From assembly GCA_963932465.1 (NCBI GenBank), contig OZ010799.1, positions 163,180,761-163,244,760 on the forward strand: a DNA stretch of 64,000 nt, written 5' to 3'. The position numbers and the translations under genes are program-made. Source of the DNA: Maratus speciosus. Lineage: Eukaryota > Arthropoda > Arachnida > Araneae > Salticidae. The notes under the pieces are model-generated. The model was not told the DNA's origin. It searched no databases and worked only from the letters and a program-made list of their open reading frames with translations. Below, piece by piece: positions 54,846 through 64,000 of the stretch (position 1 is its first letter; the number at the start of each line of letters is the position of its first letter).

Positions 54846-55147
54846 TATATTTTTATATTATATTATATATTATAATGATAAGTATTTTTTTTCCAAGGGT
54901 CCACTGGTCATGTATCATTTCTTTTTATTTGAGTTTCAGCTATCAAAACATCAACAACTTAAAAATTTTACTCCCATCTGTGCTTTGCATATGTTAATAA
55001 TATGTAATTAATGGTCTTAAAGAATATAGTAAATATTAAAATATTATTTCAGGACTTTGGACTGTGGATGCTATAGCATAGATTGAAGACCGGGTTCTAA
55101 ATGCTAAAAAAAACTCCAACTATAAATTTACTGGACTTACTCTTTAT
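54846..55147. other. AT-rich flank of Gypsy element 2
   Basis: A TATATTATATTATATATTATAA run at 54853-54878 marks the truncation point. No feature. Confidence 0.5.
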
Positions 55148-55760
55148 TTAAAAGCATCTTTTAAAAGGTGGTTCAGTTAGCGACAAATTAGAGAGAGAGA
55201 CCCCCATAATACATGGGACGCCGAAGCGCCTTTTCTTTTTAGACAGCTTTACATCTCGAAAGCTGAAACAGAAGTGCCGTTTTTGCACGAAGTCAAGAAA
55301 TCTTGGCGTTGCACAGAATCGCCAATTTACAAACTTTTGGAGACTGCGCGAAAATGAACAAAGGCTTTTGGCGATAAACATTACCGCAAAAATGTGGTGA
55401 CACTACCGGACGGGTGAGGCCGAGAATGCAAGTAAGCGCTTCTAATTAGGATGAGAAAAGTAACAGACAAAGCGAAACTTGTTTATACAACAGCTTTTAC
55501 AAAGAAGACCGCCGCCTGAGAAGAATGCTGGAAATCACAGGCATCTGGCTTTTAGCTCGACCACAAAACACGATAGCTACATGCTTCCCATAAGATTCGT
55601 TCATTTTTACTTTTTATTGTTAATATCTATTCAACGTTCACGTATTAGTAGCGATAAAAATTTCTTATCACTGCGGCGGAGAGAAAAAATCCAATGCAAG
55701 AAAATGAAATGAGACTAGCAGCTGTGCTATTTAATTCTCATTTATTTCTTTGCACAAGCA
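55148..55760. other. GC-richer unassigned stretch
   Basis: Clearly less AT-rich than its flanks. It holds a 77-residue minus frame (55148-55381) and a 77-residue plus frame (55479-55712), neither with a known domain. A TCAGTT at 55175 matches the arthropod initiator, and CAAGTAAGC at 55429 could be a splice donor, so a non-coding first exon is possible but unproved. Confidence 0.3.
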
Positions 55761-57300
55761 GCGGTAACGGGTAGATACAGATTAAAATAAGAAAGGGAAA
55801 AAGTAAATGATTATTTGAGCACTTTGAATTAAAGATGATTTTAGAAAGAAGAAAGAAATCACTTTAATAAACTATGGATGGTTTTGAGAAATGAATTTAA
55901 TCACATATTTCATTATAGGAAAGAGGGGGGGGATAATATGATCTAAAAGTAAGAAATTTATGTTTTAAATTAATTTTGAATAAAAATGATAGCTATGGGA
56001 CAGAAACGCTGTCACATAACTCACCCCCACAACAGAAGAAAGCTGAAACGTGTACGTTGCAGCTTTATATCTACATAAATTCCTTTGTCCACCTTCGCAC
56101 TTACAGAAAATGTACGAAGACAAAATAAGTAAAATTAACTATTTAAGTTGCTATCTACCAAGAAATCTATTTTAACTTGTCTGTGAAACTATTACCCGTT
56201 AGCTCCTGTAAAATATTTTATACAACTATAAGTAAGTAGAAAAAAAATGTATTTGCCTGCTTTCAAAACAATTCACAAGAATTGTGTTATGTCCATGACT
56301 GAGCGCTCATAATATTCAAAATAATCTTTTTTTTTATTAAATATTCCACAAAATAAAATGGCCACATTAGTTGATAACACAGGATCCTATATTTAATTTT
56401 TTTTTCTTTGCGGCATTGCGTTTGTGGCGCTGGTACCAGCATTTTAGTCATGTATCTATTCATATAGAGAAGCATTTACTGTATTTACGACTTCTCAAAA
56501 AATTTGATCTTACATGAGATCATAATATTAAATAAATGCAAGCAAATAAAAACAAAGGACAAAAACACACCAGTAAAAAATTTTTACTTTAAGGAAAGAT
56601 GAATTCATTCATAAAATTGAAGCTTATTTGTATTATCTTAGGTTGCTTCTTTACTGGCATGAGAAACTTACAAAAATTTGTGCATAACGCACAGGACTAC
56701 CAGAGACAAAAATTGTGCAAGCTGCACGCGCTCAAACAAGTGTAGCCCTAAATATTGAAATTTTGTGACCTCTAGTGGCATCAGCTTATGGCTTCTGCCT
56801 TAAATAATAAGGGGTAGTTTTTTTTAGATTCCTGCAATTTAACTAAGTCCCCGGTTTCCAAAAAAAATCACAGTATGGTATAATTTAGCATTTTATGAAT
56901 TTTTACGCTGCCATCCTGACTTTCCGTGTATTGATCAAAATTTAACCCCTTGCAAACTTATAAAAAAAAATTAATAAGAAATTGCATACAATTTTATATA
57001 GTGTAACAAGGTATCTTACTCGATCTGCCACCTCCAAGTAAGAAGTATCCAATGAAAGTGTAAAAAAATGTTACATGTTAACAGTAAACAAATTCGAAAT
57101 GTATGAGTAGTTTAATATGTCATGTGACGGATAACTCTTAGAAACATTAAAATCTTTGTATAGACACAAAGTGATGATGCCATTGATATGTTCTGACATT
57201 ATGCACACAAAAAAACTTGCTAAAAAAAGTATTTTAATATTGAAACATGGTGTACAATTTAAAAGATAGGAAAGTAAAAGGAGAAACTGCATGTGTGTGT
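55761..57300. other. AT-rich DNA with one strong hairpin at 56039-56067; no gene
   Basis: AAAGCTGAAACGTG/TACGTTGCAGCTTT forms a stem of about 13 pairs with a single mismatch. Short ORFs at 56287-56475 and 57071-57331 have no domain. Confidence 0.4.
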
Positions 57301-57324
57301 AGGGAGGGGGGGGAAAAACTCCCA

Positions 57325-57880
57325 AACTCATGAACTACTTGTAATGCAACACATGAACAAAAGTGTACGCAAGCATACACAACGTGTAAGTAAACACATG
57401 AACAAATTGTATAATATCACATGAACTCTATGTATTAATGTCTCAATGAACTAAAATTGTAATGTAATTGCCAACAAAATAAATAGACAGTATATGTGTA
57501 ATAACCCAAGACACTTGCATACGAGTGAGATTCAATTACATAATTAATGAGTTATCATCAAATTGCAATGAATAAGGGTTAATAAAACAAATGAACTACA
57601 TGTAATGTGTGTGTAAACTCTTGTTAAACTCTAAACCAGCCAGTGTGTACAACTCAATGAACTACTTGTAAGACAAAAAAAAAAACAAAAAGAAATACTG
57701 CCGAATAAATCGCTAGCAAAGTACAATGTGTAAAAGCAAATGAACAAAATATGTAAATCAACACATGAACTAGTGTAATGTATGTATAAGAATGTACCGA
57801 AATGTATTAAAAAAAACAACTGTTGTGAAACACAAACAAATATCCAGCATATGAACTACATGTGAAAGAAAACTGTTGAA
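57325..57880. repeat. Degenerate ACATGAACTA...TGTAA repeat field
   Basis: ATGAAC or a close variant followed by TA/AA and a TGTAA(T/G) recurs at least ten times with irregular 30-60-bp spacing. TGAACTACTTGTAA appears near 57329 and 57657, and TGAACTACATGT near 57593 and 57851. Confidence 0.6.
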
Positions 57881-58556
57881 TAAGTGGTTGACTAAGGGTT
57901 AAAAAGAAGTAGGTTTAGTATGAATTTTAAATTCTGAAATTAATATTTGAAACAAATATGAATTGCAACCTACAATTTTTTGACAGATTTACTGTGTCCT
58001 GCTTCATGCGAATACTAAATTTCAAAATTCTATTCCTACTAGTCTTCAAATTTTGATTAAAAAAAGCAAAAAGATGTTTAAAGGGGCCGTCTATGATGTG
58101 CAGAAAAGCATAATTTGAAAAAAAAAATAAAATTTCTCATTTTATTGAAATATTTGGGTTACCAATAGTCGAAACATATTAAGAGAGCGAAATGGTCCTA
58201 TATTATTAGATTCTATTCTATAGATTGTTATTATCTATAATCTATATCTATAGATTGTTATTATTCTGTGGCACTTCAATAATCGAGTACCGAACTTCAG
58301 TTTAGATTCAGCCCCTAAAATATGCTCAATTTCAAATAATTAATTTCTCGGAAGCTAATTGTAGTACTTTCAGGAAAATTTGCTTTTAGTTTAATAAAAG
58401 GCCGAAAAATTCATTTATAGTGTCAAACTTGGATAATGCTTTGATATAAACAAAAGGACTACGCCTGAATTCATTCATAATTATAAAAACTTTTCAAAAT
58501 AACAGACATTACATTACACTACATTAAAAGATAAAAACACTAAATATAATTTAAAA

Positions 58557-58590
58557 GGACGTTTTGGATTCATTCTGAATCCCTCATCAG
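58557..58590 (-). ncRNA. Hammerhead-ribozyme-like motif in the Penelope tail
   Basis: On the minus strand CTGATGAG is followed by stem II GGATTC/GAATCC with a short loop, then AAAACGTCC. Consensus would have GAAA in place of AAAA, so the catalytic G12 is changed. The ACGT next to the cleavage site is self-complementary, as in the minimal motifs reported for Penelope elements, which act as dimers. Confidence 0.55.
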
Positions 58591-58745
58591 CTAATTCGTA
58601 ACGTAAAAGTCATACTACGCTTTAAAGTTCAACAAAGAGAAAAACATTACATCAAGTTGCCAAAAAATTATAGTTAAAACAAAACTTAATATTCTATTGG
58701 TAGAGATGTAGCCTCGTTAATTGCTAAATCAGCAGTTCTCGTGTG

Positions 58746-59060
58746 CTAAGCTCCCAAAAAAATACAACTTGCATAGATGCTGCAGCCTGATCTAATTATA
58801 TAAGCATTCTCAAAACTCGGAAAATGATTAGTTTTCATGGCGTGGTCAACAGTTTTAGAATTAAAATTTTTATTTCTAAAGGCATGTTTATGCTCCTTAA
58901 GTCTTGTTTCAAGTGTAGGGCTAGTTTCACCTATGGAGACTGCATTACACTGTTCGCACGGAATTCCATAAATAACATCTTTAAACTTGGATGAGCTTGG
59001 ATATCTATGCTTAAAATAGCTTAAAAGATGCTTATTGCTAGGTATGGGTATTGGGTATTG
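58746..59060 (-). pseudogene. GIY-YIG endonuclease domain of a Penelope-like element
   Basis: Open from about 59060 down to a TAG at 58746-58748. It reads KHLLSYFKHRYPSSSKF, then DVIYGIPCEQC (the GIY strand and the Cys pair common in Penelope endonucleases), VSIGETSPTLETRLKEHKHAF (the YIG strand with Ser for Tyr, and the conserved Arg and EH) and DHAMKTNHFPSF. Penelope elements fuse this nuclease to reverse transcriptase to nick target DNA. Loss of the YIG tyrosine and the 5' truncation make it inactive. Confidence 0.75.
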
Positions 59061-59263
59061 CTATTGAAAAAAACTATGTTTGGGTTTATTTTGATATGTA
59101 GATGGACCCTTAAGCAAATTTTATATACATCATATAAAAGCAGACTTTTTTCAATCTTTTGGTACCAGTAGTAACTTTCTTCTACAATAGTTTGATGGAG
59201 AGGTAGTAGCAGGTGTTTCCTTTTTTTTTTGATACGACTGTACTTTGAACGACTGTCTTGAAT

Positions 59264-59925
59264 ACGTCTAACAAACTATAAAACGCCTTCCCAAACAGGT
59301 GTTTTGGGTTTTTTCACAGTAACTGGCAGTAGAAGCTTAATTCCTGTTCAAGGTATGAGGAATTTCACCAAGTATCTAGAAACATGACAACGGTAGATTG
59401 CTACATTCATGAAAACTTTTGATGATTTATTTTAACATGACTTGCCTCATGTCACGATTCAAACTTGGTCAAAACTTTAATGCTAAAACATAAAATTAAT
59501 TTAATTGATAGGCCTTGGGTATAGTTTGAATTGTCTGTTTGGAAAAAATGAGTGTATAACAAAAAAGCACATGATAACATATACAAACATGTACGTCTAA
59601 CAAATTATAAAACGCCTTCCCAAACAGGTGTTTTAGGAGGTTTTTTTCACAGTAACTGGCAGTAGAATCTTAATTCTGTTCAAGGTATGAGGAATTTCAC
59701 CAAGTATTTAGAAACATGACAACGGTAGATTGTTCCATTCATGCAAAATTTTGATGAGACATTTTAACATGACTTGCCTCATGTCACTATTCAAACTTGC
59801 TCAAAACTTTAATGCTAAAACAAAATATAAATTTAATTGATAGTCCTTAGGTATTGTTTGAATTGGCTGTTTGATAAAATGGGCTGTATAACAAAAAAGC
59901 ACATGATAACTTATACTCTAAAATG
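59264..59925. repeat. Tandem direct duplication, 329-bp unit, two copies
   Basis: ACGTCTAACAAACTATAAAA (59264) recurs as ACGTCTAACAAATTATAAAA at 59593, and the matching continues to GCACATGATAAC (59569, 59899). Differences are point changes and a few small indels. Each copy contains CACAGTAACTGGCAGTAGAA. No ORF. Confidence 0.88.
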
Positions 59926-61163
59926 GTCGTTAAACAGGGATTAAATTAAATACATGTACACTAAATAAGTGAAGTCAATGCCAAAACGAATTCAAGAGGC
60001 AATTTGAGATAAAGGTGGACATGTTTCATAATAATACAATGTATATAATGACAGAGTATGATATAAAGGCATAATTTAAACAAGCAAAATTTAAATTTAA
60101 AAAATCAAAAAATCAGACTGCGTAAAAAGGGAACTAATTAATTATTTCTCATCAATGTGAAACTATTTTTTTATATTATTTTTTTTATTTACTTGTATTG
60201 ATGACTTTTAAGTTGTGTTTAATCATTAGTTCCTAACTATAAACACTGTTTGGATGAGGCCTATAAATATCTATGATGGTTAGAGTTGCAGTAAAGCTAG
60301 AGATACTACCTACACAACTTCCAGGCTGTGTAATATTTAAACGGAGCTTCTGACTGTAAAATAGTTAAGGAAACATCGTTTTAATTTTGAAAGATCTATC
60401 CGATGATATGTCACTCAATAGGGTGCGTAATTTTTTTTTCGTGTCGACCCGAATTTTATATTTTACAGCCGCCATTTTGAATTTTAAAAAACCTAGCCTA
60501 TAACAATCGTACGGTTAAGACAAATCGATCGAGACCTCATTCATTAAAATCCATCCAGCCGTTGGGATGTTTCGAAGGTATAAAGAAATCCACTTACGCA
60601 TATACGCGTGAAACACATAACCCTTCTTGGTAGTCGGGTAAAAAAAGAGATTTTTTACTTTGTTCCGATTAATTTCCGCAAACATGTAAAATGGAGACCC
60701 AGATGCTCGTCAGCGCTGCTTCGGACAGCCCATTTCTATATGTTTTATGGTGATGATATTTAAATTGCAAATAACGACTCTATGCAGTGTGGTGCAACAA
60801 AAGATGGCGCGAATAGAAAGCAATTGAAATCAGTACGCGTTTGCTATGCAAATAAATCATGTGTGTTAAACAAAAATAATGCATAATCATAAGATTTTAA
60901 GCAACACTTTATGTTTCATTTTTTGTTGTGGATATTAAAAGGGTTCATTTAATGTTCTCACCTTTAACAGAAGTAAAATAAGGATCAGATTAAGTTATTT
61001 AAGAAAGTGGAGACTTGTAATTATAGTTAAGAGTAATTATAGTAACATTTGAAGCGTTCAGAAGACAATCCGACTAACTCCATTTTAAGTGGCATTCTTT
61101 TAAACAAAGGAACATTGAAAATTTTCTGTATATTTATGCAATGATAAAAAAAGTTACCCTTGT
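59926..61163. other. Mostly AT-rich DNA; possible lone relative of the 320-bp satellite at 60440-60680
   Basis: CAGCCGCCATTTTGAA (60469), ATCGATCGAGACC (60524) and AATCCATCCAGCCG (60548) occur in the same order as in the array units near 12 kb, but intervening sequence differs. No gene is seen. Confidence 0.35.
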
Positions 61164-61988
61164 TTAACGCATTTATGCCTAGAGTCCCATTTTGGGGACG
61201 TTTCGAATTTTAATAATTTTTTTTAATTTTATTTTTCTTTACTATATGAAAATTGTATGAAGTAATTGTCTATATTTGTCTTTATCTATTACCGAGAGAT
61301 GACAACATATGATTGATATTCATTTGCTTAAATAGCCTTTATTCGGTTTTTATGGATTTTTCAGTTTTCAAGATAGCGAAATGTAAAAAGTAAGTTTATT
61401 TGTATTTTTTGTATGAATAATCCAAATAAATAAGTCATAATCTTAGCTTGTAGACTTCTTTGTAATACTTATTTTTTTTTTAATTTCAAAATTATACGTT
61501 CAAGCGAATTTTTTATGCATGTTTGTAAACGTACAAAATACAGGGCGCAAGACGCAAATGGGTACATGTTTCTATAAGACATTTAGGCGGCAGTTATTTA
61601 TGTAAAGTCCTTTTCAAGATGATTTTGAAATAAATTGTTTTTTAGCCTCAAATACAATTATTCTTAATTCATTATCAATAATACTTATAATGTTATTAGT
61701 CTCTGAAGTGAAATAAATATAATTTTTTAACAGTTCATAAAAATACTAATTATAGTATATAATATACAATTTAAAAGCTTAATTTATATAAATTTAGACG
61801 AAACATATAATTATGCAATTTCTCACATATGCATATTTCCATATTTAAAGCGCTTACATTTTATCAAATAACAACAAATATATTTTAGCTTAATGTTTAA
61901 TAGTATTTCTCCAGTTCATTTTGAAAGATTTTAATGTCATTTTAACAAAAAATTTCAGAAAACAAAAATTCAGGCATAAATGGGTTAA
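61164..61988. mobile_element. TTAA-bounded MITE with CATTTATGCC termini (825 bp)
   Basis: Left TTAACGCATTTATGCCT, right (complement) TTAACCCATTTATGCCT, 16 of 17 identical. AGTCCCATTTTGGGGACG just inside the left end is a small hairpin. The 71-residue ORF at 61921-62136 begins inside the right end and crosses it, so it is not a gene. Confidence 0.7.
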
Positions 61989-63250
61989 AAGAAAATTAAT
62001 GAGTTCAGTCAAAATATCCAGAGAAAAAATATTATATAGAAACAATACTTTTATAGTTACAATAACTGTAACTGTTTATACTGAACATTTTTATTTGATG
62101 GAGTTAATCGATCTGTGCACTAAACGGATCATTTAATATCGATTTATTAAATATACAATTTCAGAGCAACTGTTGGTTGAATCTTTATCAACTAATGTTT
62201 TGTATGAAATATTCTCAAAGTTATCTGTGAAAGTTATCATCTGAAAGTTTTATGTGAAGTAAAAATCTGAAACTAATGTTTTTTTTTTTTTAAGTGCTAT
62301 TTATTTTGTGCGGGACTAGTATTAACAATTATTTCTTTAAAACGATTATATATTGTGATGTTGACAGGCCATATATGTCGATTTAAATGAAGAATATGAA
62401 ATCTCGTGTGCCTTCGAACACATTAGCGGAAATATATTTTTTTTTAATTTCCTGTCCGATAATTACTTTGATGTTTCTGTAACAAGAATGTTTAATTATA
62501 AAATAAAATTATTTTTATACTTCTGAGTACTTATACTACTGTACTAACATTACACTTGATAAATGTAAATGTTAGAATATCCAAAAACAAGTATTTATTA
62601 CAAAGATTTTTACTTTTCTGTTTGATGCATTAAAGTCTTAAATCAAATTAATTCCGCTTAAAATTTGCTTTTAATGCAAGATTTTAAATCATCATTAAAA
62701 TTCAAACTTGATATATTCAAGTCAAAAACATTTTTATTTATAAATGTATACATTATTAACTATTTAATAAACTTATTATTAACTATGCATAATTAACTAT
62801 TAACTATGCATACATTATAATTATTTTTTAGGTTTTTCCGAAATTCGAAGAGAGTTTTACATTTTTGTACGAAGACAAAAGACTTTTTTGAAAACGTTTT
62901 CCTTTTATGAAATTTTCTAACAACGTTAAAATTGATTTGTTCATTCGGTTTGTTTGTGCATTCGGTTTGTCTGTGAGTCTGTGCGTCTGGCCGCCTGATG
63001 CCCTATCTGTCTGTCCACGCTCTAAGTCGCGTAAATATACTCGAAATTTCAAGCAATTGAAAAGTGTTGATGATGCTTACCACGGCATGCCTGTTATTGT
63101 ATATGAAGTGTGTATCATTATTAGTTAATTTACAGGGGCACACAAAAGAATTCCATTTCATCATGGTATATAGTGAAAAGTCGCTTGCAGAGTATTTTAA
63201 TGACATTAAGCTTTTTCACATGTATTTAAAATGACATAAATCACTGTGAT
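61989..63250. other. AT-rich DNA with a GTCTGTC-rich patch; no gene
   Basis: TTCGGTTTGTTTGTGCATTC and GTCTGTGAGTCTGTGCGTC (62944-62990) form short imprecise repeats, with CTGTCTGTCC after them. Opposite-strand ORFs at 62828-63206 read through these and lack domains. Confidence 0.4.
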
Positions 63251-63784
63251 ATCTTTTATTCATCTCATTCTTACTCTCAATTGGTCACACCACTGAGAAG
63301 TCACTATGACTGCTGTTTTATGACGAGTCAACAAGTGACTTTACAATGAAGTCACCTAGTGACTCTCATGTGACCGTCATTTTGGGACTCCATATTGTAA
63401 ATTCATCCTGATAGCTGTTTTGTGACGAGTTCTCAAATGACAGAAAATGAAATTATCTGGTGACTTTTCACAAAAGAGCGCAATGGAGACTTTACAGTAG
63501 TCTCGCTCACCTGAAAGTCACCACGTAACTTCACTGTGACATTATATGGTAACTCATTATAATGCAATGCTCACGATTACTTCAAAACTGAGTCTTCAAA
63601 TGATAGTCACATGAGAATCACAAGGTGACCTCATTGTAATTTTACCTGGTGACTCATCAAAAAGCAACATTGTCAGTGACTTCTCAATGGAGTCATCGAA
63701 TGACGATTATTTGAGGCTAATAATGAGACGAATGAAAGATCCCACATTTCGTTTCACCGTAGTGACTGCAATACTTGTGACAGC
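63251..63784. repeat. GTGAC/GTCAC-rich degenerate repeat field
   Basis: GTGAC, GTCAC, GAGTC and GACTC pentamers recur every 10-25 bp (for example GAAGTCACCTAGTGACTC at 63349). The arrangement suggests an old tandem repeat of a short palindromic unit. TGACTCA-like sites arise incidentally. Confidence 0.6.
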
Positions 63785-63786
63785 GA

Positions 63787-63969
63787 GGCTAATGAAAAAG
63801 ACAGGCTACCACGGTGGGCTCGAATCTTCTTTTTTTACAGACCGCTGGAGTCACGTGATACTCTTTTCGCACACCTTTATTGATGCATTCGAGCATCACG
63901 TGACTCCAGCGATCTGTAAAAAAAGAAGAATAGGACCCACTGCGGTAGCCTGTCCTTTTCGTTAGCCTC
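63787..63969. mobile_element. Hairpin MITE with ~77-bp inverted arms
   Basis: Arms 63787-63863 and 63893-63969 are reverse complements with few mismatches; the outer tips are GAGGCTAATGAAAAAGACAG and CTGTCCTTTTCGTTAGCCTC. The arms include ATCTTCTTTTTTTACAGA and GGAGTCACGTGAT. TGTGACAG and TGTGATAG flank it, which may be a target duplication in the repeat field. The ORFs at 63687-63971 on both strands are its mirror-image translations. Confidence 0.75.
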
Positions 63970-64000
63970 ATTGTGATAGTAAGTGACCTGAAGGAGATGT
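63970..64000. other. Continuation of GTGAC repeat field to window end
   Basis: TGATAGTAAGTGACCTGAAGG continues the same motif pattern beyond the hairpin element. Confidence 0.5.

Larger units (their letters stand above)
58430..59060 (-). mobile_element. Penelope-like element fragment (GIY-YIG region and 3' tail)
   Basis: Only the 3' part is present: the end of a GIY-YIG domain, a stop, then ~300 bp of non-coding tail with a hammerhead-like motif. Reverse transcriptase is absent, as usual for 5'-truncated copies. It interrupts the Tc1-like element. Confidence 0.7.
58085..59239. mobile_element. Tc1-like element copy 2, interrupted by a Penelope-like fragment
   Basis: Right end AAAAAGATACGACTG followed by TA matches the TIR of 7476-8542. 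Segments TCGAGTACCGAACTTCAG (58283) and ATGTAGATGGACCCTTAAGC (59095) match that copy in inverted order. Between about 58430 and 59047 lies foreign sequence. The left terminus is not clear, so the start is approximate. Confidence 0.6.

Noticed and set aside
57325..57880. Cluster of regulatory sites
   Set aside because: Irregular but plainly repetitive ATGAAC/TGTAA pattern; a decayed minisatellite explains it.
63687..63971. ORFs of 92 and 60 residues on opposite strands
   Set aside because: The two share mirror-image peptide segments because the DNA is an inverted repeat. This signals a hairpin, not proteins.

Overview
The window is non-coding, AT-rich nuclear DNA from an animal, most likely an arthropod; the repeat composition would suit a spider or another arachnid, but nothing seen here fixes the species. 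The support is eukaryotic tRNA genes with internal Pol III boxes and T-run terminators, Ty3/Gypsy retrotransposons, a Penelope-like element with a GIY-YIG domain, and cut-and-paste transposon relics of the Tc1/mariner, pogo/Tigger, hAT and TTAA-target (piggyBac or Kolobok) types. I found no intact host protein-coding gene. Nearly all open reading frames are chance or belong to broken transposable elements.

Layout. Bases 1-13,800 hold a TTAA MITE, a pogo/Tigger transposase relic, an element rich in a GGAGAGATTGCGCACA-type motif, a mariner-like transposase fragment, a 1.4-kb inverted repeat (5918-7324), a Tc1-like element with long TIRs (7476-8542), a small palindromic MITE, and a TIR-bounded composite (11378-13774) carrying a ~320-bp tandem array. 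Bases 14,943-18,574 are a Ty3/Gypsy element with a 5-bp target duplication whose left LTR is cut short at its poly(A) site and followed by 50 A's. Bases 18,990-23,330 hold TTAA elements, a palindrome with hammerhead-like cores and poly-C/poly-G repeats. Bases 23,624-24,775 are a duplicated tRNA cluster (Ser-AGA, Glu-UUC, Lys-UUU, Ser-AGA, Glu pseudogene), all on the minus strand. Bases 26,700-49,300 are dense in TTAA elements, hAT MITEs (one with a nested insertion), a foldback pair carrying tRNA-like cloverleaves, a TIR transposon and a 154-bp higher-order minisatellite. Bases 52,744-54,845 are a second, 3'-truncated Gypsy element with gag. Bases 58,085-59,925 hold a second Tc1-like copy with a Penelope-like fragment inside it, followed by a 329-bp tandem duplication. 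The last 750 bp are a GTGAC/GTCAC-rich repeat field enclosing a hairpin MITE.

Under the transposons lies an older layer: several kilobase-scale blocks recur in diverged form (for example 4.7-5.3 and 8.6-11.4 kb against 28.7-29.5 and 33.0-39.3 kb; 27.5-28.0 kb against 40.1-40.6 kb and, inverted, the flanks of the first Gypsy element). This points to old segmental duplication later split by insertions. All similarities were judged by eye; none was computed.
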